Source: Bacteroidota bacterium
GTDB taxonomy: Bacteria > Bacteroidota > Bacteroidia > Bacteroidales > UBA10428
NCBI GenBank assembly: GCA_029268165.1
Contig: JAJUGM010000201.1
Location: 1 to 6,444 of the forward strand
Length of the DNA stretch: 6,444 nt
Reading direction: 5' to 3'
Part shown: in pieces, positions 1-6,444 of the stretch
Layout: each line of letters starts with the position of its first letter
How positions within the stretch are numbered: the stretch's first letter is position 1
Notes under the pieces: generated by a model
What the model was told of the DNA's origin: nothing
Seen by the model: only the letters and a program-made list of their open reading frames with translations
The model's database searches: none
Translations under genes and position numbers: made by a program

Positions 1-717
1 AAGAAATTTCGAAACTTAATAGACCTGATAAAGTTTTGGATTTATAATCCGGTTGTAATAAAAATATATATGGTCAGAACTGTTAAAAAACCTATGTTGA
101 AAAAACTAAAACTTAAATATTTAGATCCTAATTATATTTTTTTTGAGAGATTTAATAATGAAAGTGTTATTTTTGATATTGGATGTGGTTATGAAGCAGA
201 GTTGTCAGCATATTTACTGAATCATTACAATATAAAAGCAGCATTTGGCATTGATCCAACAAAAAAACATGCTAAAGCACTTAATGAAATTCAGGAAAAG
301 TACAAAAATAGATTTTTTCATCTTCCATACGCATTTCTCCATAATGATACCGAAATTGACTTTTTTGAAACTAATGAAAATGAAAGTGGGTCGTTACTAC
401 CAGAACATAAAAATATCCGTAATGATACCATTTCAAAATATAAAGTAAAGAGTATTACACTGGAAAAACTCATAGAAATAAGTAACACCGAAAAAGTAGC
501 TTTATTAAAAATTGATATAGAAGGTTTTGAGTATGAACTTTTTGATAATATTGACTTAAGTCTTTTAAAAAAATTTGATCAGATTTTTATAGAATTTCAT
601 CATATCAGTTTAAAATCATATAACAGATCTGATACTAAAAGAATAGTAAATATGCTTAATAACATTGGTCTGAAATCATTTACTTATGATTCAATAAATT
701 ATTTATTTTATTGGTAA
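1..717 (+). CDS. FkbM-family SAM-dependent methyltransferase, probably 5'-partial at the window edge
   Basis: This is a probable sugar O-methyltransferase that decorates the polysaccharide made by the locus, acting in the cytoplasm with S-adenosylmethionine. Numbering from the Met codon at 70, the SAM-binding motif I is FDIGCG (residues 35-40). An acidic residue follows the next strand (GIDP, about 60-63). The FkbM hallmark LLKIDIEGFEYELF lies at about 145-158, followed by IFIEFH. This order is typical of the Methyltransf_21/FkbM family. The frame has no stop between position 1 and the ATG at 70. The 23 upstream codons read like protein (KKFRNLIDLIKFWIYNPVVI), so the true start is probably at or before the left edge; the ATG at 70 is the alternative and would give 215 aa. 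No Shine-Dalgarno is seen before 70, which is not decisive in Bacteroidota. The TAA at 715-717 lies 6 nt before the next gene. The gene is very A+T-rich. Family call is strong; the acceptor is unknown. Confidence 0.85.
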   Translation, partial: KKFRNLIDLIKFWIYNPVVIKIYMVRTVKKPMLKKLKLKYLDPNYIFFERFNNESVIFDIGCGYEAELSAYLLNHYNIKAAFGIDPTKKHAKALNEIQEKYKNRFFHLPYAFLHNDTEIDFFETNENESGSLLPEHKNIRNDTISKYKVKSITLEKLIEISNTEKVALLKIDIEGFEYELFDNIDLSLLKKFDQIFIEFHHISLKSYNRSDTKRIVNMLNNIGLKSFTYDSINYLFYW

Positions 718-723
718 AATGCT

Positions 724-2565
724 ATGCCTGGAAATCTTGGAATAATTTCTGCCAAAAATGAATCATCACTATTTCATAGCATGCAAAAAAAGATGAATCA
801 TTTGCATTATTCAATAGATGAATATATAAATAATGGTGTTCATATAGCTTCTATTCGCCGAAACAGCACCCTTAAAAGCGACACATCTAAAATATTAGTG
901 ACCGACAAATATATTCTTGCTTTTTATGGAGAAATATTTTCATGTGACACGGAATTTAAGCCTGAGGATTATCCAGATGAAGAATTCTTTATGTCCCTAA
1001 TATATAAATCAGGATTAGAAATATTAAATAAAATTAATGGACATTTTTCAGCCTGTTTATTTGATACTATTTCCAACACAACTTATCTTATCTCTGATCG
1101 TTTTGGAACATTGCCGGTATATTATGCGGAAAGTCATGGCCGTCTAATTTTTGCATCTGAACTTAAATCTGTGGTTTCTGGATTATCTAAAACAGAAATA
1201 AATTATCATAGCATTTCTGAATTATTTGCTTTTGGTCATTTATTCGGCACCAAAACAATGTTCAATGAAATTCATTTATTACCTGCAGGTTCATATTTAA
1301 AGTTTTCAACAAACAATACAACCTTAGTAAAATATTGGGATTACCCTTACAACGAAGAAATTTACATGAGAAAAAAAATATCAACTAAGGAAGAAACTAA
1401 ATTGCAGGAAGAATTATTTCATCTTATGATGAATGCTGCAAAGAAAATGGCAAACAATCCTGATGATATTTTATTCTCACTCAGTGGTGGCCTTGATTCG
1501 CGTTATGTTGTTGCTTTATATAATAAATTAGGAATTAAAGATATGACCGCATTTACAATGGGGTCAGAAATAAGTGAAGATCAGATTTATGCAAAGCAGG
1601 TAGCGGAAAAGCTGGGTATAAATCACTATTCCTTTACAATAAATCCATTTGAAACATGGGAAAATGCAAAACATTTTGCTTATCTGTCTGATAATATGGC
1701 AATGATCAACGGGCCGTTACAAAATTACGAACCATTAAAATACTTTTATGATAAAAAAAGGATTGTTATTTATTCGCAGATGTGTGATGCAATATTTGGA
1801 AGTACCTTATGGAGAAAAAGGATAAAAATTTTGAAAAATACAAATCAGCTAAATGACCAAACTGAAAGAATTCTGATTGATATATTTAAAATATTTGATC
1901 AGAATCTGATCAGAAAAATATTTATGCCTGAATTTTACAATAAAATACATGATAAATATTTATTAGAGCCTTCAGGTTATCTGAAAAAGGAATTCCATCC
2001 CTTACATATATATTATTTGTTATTGCTGAATGAACATGGTAGAAGAGGCACATTGGGCGGAAACCTGGTAACGAATTTATTTTACTACACAAGAATGCCA
2101 TCGTACGATAATGATTTATTTCACTTTGGCTGGGTTTTACCCATTGCTTATAGAGAATATCAATACCTTTATAGAAAAACTTTCACAAGGTTTTTTCATG
2201 ATCTTTCCTTAATCAAAAGAGAAGGTTACAATCTTAAAATTGGGGCTTCAAAACTTAGATATAAATTAAAAATAACCGAAAACAAAGTAATGACGTTGGC
2301 TAACAATAGCAATATCAAATTTATAAATCAAATGCTTTCTTCGAGAAAGAAACCTAAATATGTAAATTTTAAAACCTGGTTTCAGAATGAACTAAAAGAT
2401 GAAATTTTGTCTTTTTTTTCAGACAAAAGTTATAAATCATCAGAAATAGTTAAAACGGATGAAGTTTTAAACCTTGTCCGTTTGCATATTTCGGGCAAAC
2501 AGGATTATTCTAATCTTTTATGGCAATTGATAAACTTAGAGTATTTTTATCAAAATTTTCTATAA
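724..2565 (+). CDS. Asparagine-synthetase-like protein with a degenerate glutaminase site
   Basis: This 613-aa protein has the AsnB architecture. An N-terminal Ntn-hydrolase (class II glutaminase) fold spans about 1-210, including ISDRFGTLPVYY (123-134). An ATP-pyrophosphatase synthetase domain spans about 230-600, with the PP-loop SGGLDS at 254-259 and YAKQVAEKLGINH after it. A C-terminal segment around RMPSYDND (457-464) matches the family's R-x-PF-x-D-x-D region. AsnB enzymes adenylate a carboxylate and transfer ammonia from glutamine to it. Here the start is MPG, not MCG, so the nucleophile Cys is missing. The usual NGE oxyanion motif reads YGE (68-70). The canonical GEGxDE motif reads SQMCDA (351-356). 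The ATG at 724 is supported by this N-terminal MPGxxGI alignment. The gene lies 6 nt after the methyltransferase and 4 nt before the flippase. Inferred role: amide formation on a uronic acid or another acyl group of the polysaccharide, with free ammonia or an amine as nucleophile. A RiPP-type cyclase is a less likely alternative, as no precursor peptide is seen. Confidence 0.88.
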   Translation: MPGNLGIISAKNESSLFHSMQKKMNHLHYSIDEYINNGVHIASIRRNSTLKSDTSKILVTDKYILAFYGEIFSCDTEFKPEDYPDEEFFMSLIYKSGLEILNKINGHFSACLFDTISNTTYLISDRFGTLPVYYAESHGRLIFASELKSVVSGLSKTEINYHSISELFAFGHLFGTKTMFNEIHLLPAGSYLKFSTNNTTLVKYWDYPYNEEIYMRKKISTKEETKLQEELFHLMMNAAKKMANNPDDILFSLSGGLDSRYVVALYNKLGIKDMTAFTMGSEISEDQIYAKQVAEKLGINHYSFTINPFETWENAKHFAYLSDNMAMINGPLQNYEPLKYFYDKKRIVIYSQMCDAIFGSTLWRKRIKILKNTNQLNDQTERILIDIFKIFDQNLIRKIFMPEFYNKIHDKYLLEPSGYLKKEFHPLHIYYLLLLNEHGRRGTLGGNLVTNLFYYTRMPSYDNDLFHFGWVLPIAYREYQYLYRKTFTRFFHDLSLIKREGYNLKIGASKLRYKLKITENKVMTLANNSNIKFINQMLSSRKKPKYVNFKTWFQNELKDEILSFFSDKSYKSSEIVKTDEVLNLVRLHISGKQDYSNLLWQLINLEYFYQNFL

Positions 2566-2569
2566 CTAA

Positions 2570-4090
2570 ATGCTTGAAAATTTAAAAATCACTGTTAAAA
2601 ATAGCCTGATTTATAGCCTCGGTAATGTATCATTAAAGTTAGCAGGACTCGTATTAATTCCGATTTATACCAATCCTAAATACCTTTCAGTTGAAGACTA
2701 TGGAGTTTTAGGCATACTGGAAATAGTAGCCCAGCTTATCGCAGTAATTATAGAATTATCTTTAATTCAATCGCTTACACGATGGTACTGGGATTCAGAT
2801 TACCTGCAAAAGCAGAAAAGTATGTTTTTTACTGTTACTATTACTATTTTGTTTCTTTCAACCATTTTCTATTTTTCTGTATTGCCTTTTTCAGGTTCAA
2901 TTTCAAATCTTCTTTTTAAAAAAACAACATTAGCTCCTCTTATTAAATTAATGGTCTTATCATCAGGCATAGATGTTATGGTAGGGTGTATTCAAACCTT
3001 ATTAAAACTCCAGCAAAAAGCTTTAAAATTTGCTGTTTCTAATATCACAAAATTATTAACAAATATATTAATAACAGTAATTCTGATTACAATTTTTAAT
3101 CATTCGATTGATGCTATTTTTATTGGTCAGATATGTGGCAGTATTGTATTCATAATTTTCTTATTGCCTCTTATAATAAGAAATATTGAACCAAAATTTA
3201 ATTACCCTTTATTAAAAGAAATGTTATCTTACAGTTATCCTTTAATAATCGCTTCAGTTTCTGCCATATTATTAAATACGCTCGACAGATATTTCCTAAA
3301 TTATTACAGCAATATAAAGGAGGTCGGATTATATTCACTGGGTTTTAAAATAGCTAATACAATAAAGATATTTGTTGTAACATCAATACAAATGGCTATG
3401 TCTCCCTTTCTGTTTAAAATGATGTATTCTCCTGAAAGATATAGATTCTATTCAAAATACATGATCTACTTTGCTTTTGTAACAATGTATACGATACTTG
3501 GATTATGCTTGTTCAGTCTTGAAATTATTAAGGTGCTTACCGTTAACGTAGCCTATTTTACTTCTTTTAAAATAGTACCCATTATTTGTCTGGCTATTTT
3601 TTTTAGTATGCTTAAAGATACTTCATTACTTGGTCTTCAGATTGCTAAAAACTCAAAAGCAATAAGCAAGGTGGTCATCGTTATTACATTATTAAATGTT
3701 GGCTTCAATTTTGTCTTAACTCCTTTGTTAGGCATGTTTGGTGCTGCGATTTCATCTCTTATAGCGCAGATTTTATTTTTTATTATCATTTATTCAACTG
3801 CACAGAAATCTTATCCAATACCTTATGAACTTAAAAAAATCATTTTACTATTAATAACAGGAACTGCTTTATTGATTTTCACCTATATACCTGGCAGTTG
3901 GAATATCTTAGTAAGAATTCCAATTAAATTAATTGTTTTCATTAGCTTTCCATTCATTTTATATTTATTTAACTTCTATGAAAAAATCGAGTTGCAGAGA
4001 TTGAAAGAATTATTTTTTAAATGGAAAAATCCGTTGAAATGGATTGAAAATATAGATACCATTGTAAAAAGAGAAAATCTCAACTTATGA
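2570..4090 (+). CDS. Polysaccharide repeat-unit flippase, Wzx/MOP superfamily
   Basis: This 506-aa integral inner-membrane protein probably flips the undecaprenyl-linked oligosaccharide from the cytoplasmic to the periplasmic face. Reading hydrophobicity by eye I count about 14 membrane segments. They lie near residues 12-32, 45-68, 84-105, 120-140, 155-175, 180-202, 220-240, 255-285, 296-318, 330-350, 365-385, 388-410, 423-442 and 449-468. A basic cytoplasmic tail follows. Family-like features are the amphipathic start before TYP-like IPIYTNP, LDRYFLNYYSNIKEVGLYSLGFKIA in mid-protein, and LTPLLGMFGAAISSLIAQ in the later half, all typical of polysaccharide flippases. Length and topology fit Wzx (Polysacc_synt). 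It starts 4 nt after the upstream stop without a visible Shine-Dalgarno, and its TGA overlaps the next start as ATGA (4087-4090). Specificity cannot be read from sequence, and Wzx proteins diverge widely, so I give no symbol. A MurJ-type lipid II flippase is less likely given the neighbours. Confidence 0.9.
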   Translation: MLENLKITVKNSLIYSLGNVSLKLAGLVLIPIYTNPKYLSVEDYGVLGILEIVAQLIAVIIELSLIQSLTRWYWDSDYLQKQKSMFFTVTITILFLSTIFYFSVLPFSGSISNLLFKKTTLAPLIKLMVLSSGIDVMVGCIQTLLKLQQKALKFAVSNITKLLTNILITVILITIFNHSIDAIFIGQICGSIVFIIFLLPLIIRNIEPKFNYPLLKEMLSYSYPLIIASVSAILLNTLDRYFLNYYSNIKEVGLYSLGFKIANTIKIFVVTSIQMAMSPFLFKMMYSPERYRFYSKYMIYFAFVTMYTILGLCLFSLEIIKVLTVNVAYFTSFKIVPIICLAIFFSMLKDTSLLGLQIAKNSKAISKVVIVITLLNVGFNFVLTPLLGMFGAAISSLIAQILFFIIIYSTAQKSYPIPYELKKIILLLITGTALLIFTYIPGSWNILVRIPIKLIVFISFPFILYLFNFYEKIELQRLKELFFKWKNPLKWIENIDTIVKRENLNL

Positions 4091-5379
4091 ACTGCCAAGT
4101 TTCAAATAAAATATTACTTATTACCTATTATTGGCCGCCCAGCGGGGGTTCCAGTGTTCAACGCTGGCTTAAAATGCTGAAATATTTCCCTGAAGTGAAA
4201 ATTGAACCTTATGTAATTACCGTCGATCCGTCACTTGCCTCTTATCCGCTGATTGATAAAACACTGGAAAATGAAGTACATCCTGATATAAAAGTATATC
4301 AGACAAAAACAAGGGAGTTCTATAACATTTATAAAAAAATTTCGGGGAAAAAAGAAATTCCTTACGGAGGTTTTGTAAATGAAGAAAAAATTGATTTCAG
4401 GCAAATTATCAGCCGTATCATCCGCAGTCACTTTTTTATTCCCGACCCGCGCAGAGGATGGAACCGGTTTGCCTTTAGAAAAGCCGTTGAATTAATTAAA
4501 AAACATGATATCCGGACAATTATTACTGCAAGTCCACCTCATTCGACCCAATTAATTGGCCTGAAACTGAAAAAACGGTTTAACTTACACTGGATTGCCG
4601 ATTTACAGGATCCATGGACCGATATTTATTATTACAACCAGCTCTATCATTCATTTATTTCAGCCTCAATTGATGCCTGCTATGAGCGTAAGGTGCTTAC
4701 TGAGGCAGATTATGTGATTACTGTAAGTCAATCTATAAAAGATATTTTCAGCAGTAAATCAAAAAAAATTAATCCACGGAAAATTTGTGTTGTACCAAAT
4801 GGGTACGATGAAGATGATTTCAAACACATTCCGGAGGTTAAAAATAATTCTTTTCAGATAACCTATACCGGAACTATGAATGACGACTATTACCCAATAG
4901 ATTCATTTTTAACAGCATCAGAAAACATCACCGACAAAGGATTCAAAATATTCATGCGCTTTGTGGGTAAGTTGTCTTCTGCTATAAAGCAAAAAATTAT
5001 GAATACAAAAGGCATTGAGTATGAATTTGTTGATTACGTTCCACATGAGGAATCGTTAAAGTACCTCATTAAGGCAGATGCTTTACTTCTTATTATTCCA
5101 AATATTCATCAAAATGAAGGAATTTTAACAGGTAAATTATTTGAATACCTTGGTTCAGGTAAAAAAATCATTGGGATTGGCCCCCCACAAGGAGATGCTG
5201 CAAATATTATTAATGAATGCAACAGCGGTAAAATGTTTGATTATAACGACGTTAGTGGTATTGAACAATATATTGAAGAAATAATTAACCGCATACAACC
5301 CGATCCGGACAAGGAAAAAATAAAAAACTACTCAAGAAAACACCAGGCTCTTGAAATAACCAGGCTACTGAAATTCTAA
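4087..5379 (+). CDS. GT4-like (GT-B fold) glycosyltransferase
   Basis: This 430-aa cytoplasmic or membrane-peripheral enzyme probably transfers a sugar from a nucleotide-sugar donor to the growing lipid-linked repeat unit. The acceptor-binding half opens with strand KILLITYYWPPSGGSSVQRW (8-27), whose Gly-rich loop follows beta-1. TASPPHS and the motif WIADLQDPWTD (169-179) come later. VVPNGYD (235-241) starts the linker to the donor-binding half, which continues with TYTGTM (259-264). The donor-site motif is NEGILTGKLFEYLGSGKKII (343-362), where E353 matches the second Glu of the usual E-x7-E pattern. The order and length are those of GT family 4 proteins common in Bacteroidota exopolysaccharide loci. 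No membrane segment or signal peptide is visible. The start overlaps the flippase stop by ATGA, implying translational coupling. Stretches of the gene are noticeably richer in G+C than the three genes upstream. The sugar and linkage are unknown. It is the last plus-strand gene and is followed by a repeat and a terminator-like hairpin. Confidence 0.9.
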   Translation: MNCQVSNKILLITYYWPPSGGSSVQRWLKMLKYFPEVKIEPYVITVDPSLASYPLIDKTLENEVHPDIKVYQTKTREFYNIYKKISGKKEIPYGGFVNEEKIDFRQIISRIIRSHFFIPDPRRGWNRFAFRKAVELIKKHDIRTIITASPPHSTQLIGLKLKKRFNLHWIADLQDPWTDIYYYNQLYHSFISASIDACYERKVLTEADYVITVSQSIKDIFSSKSKKINPRKICVVPNGYDEDDFKHIPEVKNNSFQITYTGTMNDDYYPIDSFLTASENITDKGFKIFMRFVGKLSSAIKQKIMNTKGIEYEFVDYVPHEESLKYLIKADALLLIIPNIHQNEGILTGKLFEYLGSGKKIIGIGPPQGDAANIINECNSGKMFDYNDVSGIEQYIEEIINRIQPDPDKEKIKNYSRKHQALEITRLLKF

Positions 5380-5397
5380 AATTAATTATTCTTAATC

Positions 5398-5436
5398 AGC
5401 TCAAAGCTCGCAACTCGAAGCTCGTAGCTCGTAGCT
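5398..5436. repeat. Tandem 7-bp repeat, consensus AGCTCGT
   Basis: Five consecutive heptamers read AGCTCAA, AGCTCGC, AACTCGA, AGCTCGT and AGCTCGT, followed by a partial AGCT. The first three copies differ from the consensus at one or two positions, and the last two are identical. The array sits in the 71-bp gap between the two convergent genes and overlaps neither. Most copies contain the self-complementary tetramer AGCT, so the array can form small hairpins on either strand. Its function is not known to me. Confidence 0.75.
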
Positions 5437-5443
5437 ATTTTTT
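5425..5443 (+). terminator. Possible intrinsic terminator after the glycosyltransferase gene
   Basis: The stem TAGCT (5425-5429) pairs with AGCTA (5433-5437) around a CGT loop, and six T residues follow at 5438-5443. The position, 45 nt after the glycosyltransferase stop and before the convergent gene, suits termination of the plus-strand operon. The stem is only five base pairs, with one possible extra G-T pair, so it is weak. It is built from the last two units of the heptamer repeat. Upstream AGCT units could offer alternative pairings. On the minus strand the same hairpin lacks an adjacent T-run. Confidence 0.4.
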
Positions 5444-5450
5444 ATTGTTA

Positions 5451-6440
5451 TCAACCTTTATTCTGAAATGTACCTTTGTACCAGTTTATGGTTTCTTCAA
5501 TTCCTTTCCTTATTGTTGTTCTGGGAACCCATCCCAACCGCTGATGTATCTTTTCAATATCAATTGACCTTCTTCTCACATTATCAATGTCTCTTTCAGG
5601 AACATATTCAGTTTTTACGCCGGGTATAATCTCGCCAATAATTGAAGCAAGTTTGTTAACTGAAGTTTCCGTTGATGTGCCGATATTAAAAACCTCACCC
5701 AGCGCCATCGGATGAATGGCAGTCAGAATAGTTGCCTCAACAGCATCAGTTATGAAAGTATAATCCCGAGTTTGCTCCCCATCGCCAAATATCATTAATG
5801 GTTTATTGTCCAAAGCATTATGGATAAATTTTCCAAGCACACCGCAATAAGGATTACGTGGTGTCTGGCCATAACCATAAACATTGGAATACCGGACGAT
5901 TGAAGCAGGAATACCATAATTCCGGAAATATACCTCAACAAAGTGTTCGCCAAGCAGTTTGGTTGCCGAATAATTACTGAGTATGTTTTTAGGACTGTCT
6001 TCACGCGATGGGAGACGGGTTGAACTTCCATAGACTGAGCATGAAGATGTGTAAACAAACCTTTCGAAATTAGGCAAATCATTATGTCTTAAAACCTCCA
6101 ATATCTCAAGTGTACTTTGTCCGTTCACAGCCAGGTGGCCAAAAGGATCTGAGCTAGATGCTGAAATCTGTTTACACGCAAGATGGAAAATATAGTTGGC
6201 CTCTTTAATCAGAGGTTCCATATTCCGTCTGTCAAGCACCGAAATATTGTAAAACCTTACTTTATTAATTAAATTGCCTAATACAGAAGGATTACTGTTT
6301 GAACAATCATCAACCAGCAACACTTCACAATCGTATTGATTTAACAATGCTTTGACCAGATTATGGCCTATAAAGCCGAGACCTCCGGTAATCAATATTT
6401 TTTTATTTTGTAAAATATTATGATTCAATAATTTATTCAT
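5451..6440 (-). CDS. NAD-dependent nucleotide-sugar epimerase/dehydratase (extended SDR, GalE-like)
   Basis: This 329-aa cytoplasmic enzyme probably converts a nucleotide sugar, by analogy a UDP-hexose C4 epimerisation, to supply the polysaccharide pathway. The Rossmann NAD site is TGGLGFIG (18-25), with the acidic ribose-binding pair VDD (43-45) at the end of beta-2. The catalytic residues are S133 in TSSCSVYG (131-138), Y157 and K161 in YSATK. RYSNVYGYGQ, FGDGEQTRDYTFITDAVEA and EVFNIGTST follow in the order usual for GalE- or WbpP-like proteins. The C-terminal DIEKIHQRLGWVPRT segment is also typical, and the length is normal. The Met at 6440-6438 is a sensible start, 17 residues before the Gly motif, but only 4 bases precede it, so a longer N-terminus cannot be excluded. 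The gene converges on the plus-strand operon and is clearly less A+T-rich than its left part. The substrate is not determined; decarboxylase or dehydratase activity of a related SDR is possible. Confidence 0.9.
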   Translation of the reverse strand: MNKLLNHNILQNKKILITGGLGFIGHNLVKALLNQYDCEVLLVDDCSNSNPSVLGNLINKVRFYNISVLDRRNMEPLIKEANYIFHLACKQISASSSDPFGHLAVNGQSTLEILEVLRHNDLPNFERFVYTSSCSVYGSSTRLPSREDSPKNILSNYSATKLLGEHFVEVYFRNYGIPASIVRYSNVYGYGQTPRNPYCGVLGKFIHNALDNKPLMIFGDGEQTRDYTFITDAVEATILTAIHPMALGEVFNIGTSTETSVNKLASIIGEIIPGVKTEYVPERDIDNVRRRSIDIEKIHQRLGWVPRTTIRKGIEETINWYKGTFQNKG

Positions 6441-6444
6441 TTTA

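Noticed and set aside
137..144. Eight-T tracts, here and also at 2412-2419 and 3597-3604, as possible phase-variation sites
   Set aside because: All lie within intact frames encoding Phe-rich stretches, and runs of eight are expected at this A+T content. No frameshifted form is visible, so there is no direct sign of switching.
245..448. Plus-strand open frame of 67 codons inside the methyltransferase gene
   Set aside because: It overlaps the methyltransferase in another frame and has a biased, low-complexity translation rich in Lys, Met and Ile.
1896..1912. Perfect inverted repeat, TGATCAGA and TCTGATCA around a single A
   Set aside because: It lies inside the synthetase coding region and encodes ordinary residues (FDQNLIRKI). 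Nothing nearby suggests an operator or recombination site, so chance in A+T-rich coding DNA is the simplest explanation.
724..2565. Lasso-peptide or other RiPP cyclase system built around the synthetase-like gene
   Set aside because: No precursor peptide gene, leader peptidase or RRE-type partner is visible, and the neighbours are flippase, glycosyltransferase and methyltransferase genes typical of polysaccharide loci.
4231..4431. Minus-strand open frame of 66 codons inside the glycosyltransferase gene
   Set aside because: It is wholly contained in a well-supported gene and has no recognisable motif. It looks like an antisense shadow.
5795..6082. Second minus-strand open frame of 95 codons inside the epimerase gene
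   Set aside because: It is out of frame with a gene whose catalytic motifs run through the same interval, and its translation shows no domain.

Overview
The window is a compact, gene-dense piece of a surface-polysaccharide (O-antigen, capsule or exopolysaccharide) biosynthesis locus. The organism is most likely a member of the Bacteroidota. This rests on strong A+T richness, start codons without recognisable Shine-Dalgarno sequences but with A/T-rich leaders, and the style of the proteins, such as a GT4-type transferase opening with YYWPPSGGSSVQRW. No rRNA or other marker gene is present, so this placement is an inference.

Positions 1-5379 hold four plus-strand genes in one tight run. They are an FkbM-type methyltransferase (probably cut by the left window edge), an asparagine-synthetase-like protein, a Wzx-type flippase and a GT4-like glycosyltransferase. 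The gaps are 6 nt, 4 nt and a 4-nt ATGA overlap, so they are almost certainly one transcription unit with translational coupling. A 71-bp intergenic region (5380-5450) follows, with a 7-bp tandem repeat whose end overlaps a hairpin plus T-run. On the other side, converging on it, is a minus-strand gene (5451-6440) for an extended SDR nucleotide-sugar epimerase/dehydratase, whose promoter lies beyond the right edge.

The genes suggest a division of labour. The SDR enzyme could make a nucleotide-sugar precursor. The GT4-like protein adds a sugar to the lipid-linked repeat unit. The FkbM protein O-methylates it, and the synthetase-like protein may form an amide on it. The flippase exports the finished unit across the inner membrane. 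No polymerase, initiating transferase or chain-length regulator is visible, so the locus continues outside the window.

The most interesting item is the asparagine-synthetase-like protein. It keeps the two-domain architecture and the ATP-pyrophosphatase loop, but the glutaminase nucleophile Cys is replaced by Pro and the oxyanion Asn by Tyr. Part of the synthetase acidic motif is also changed. It is unlikely to be a normal glutamine-dependent asparagine synthetase. I found no CRISPR array, RNA gene, insertion sequence or clear novel multi-gene system.
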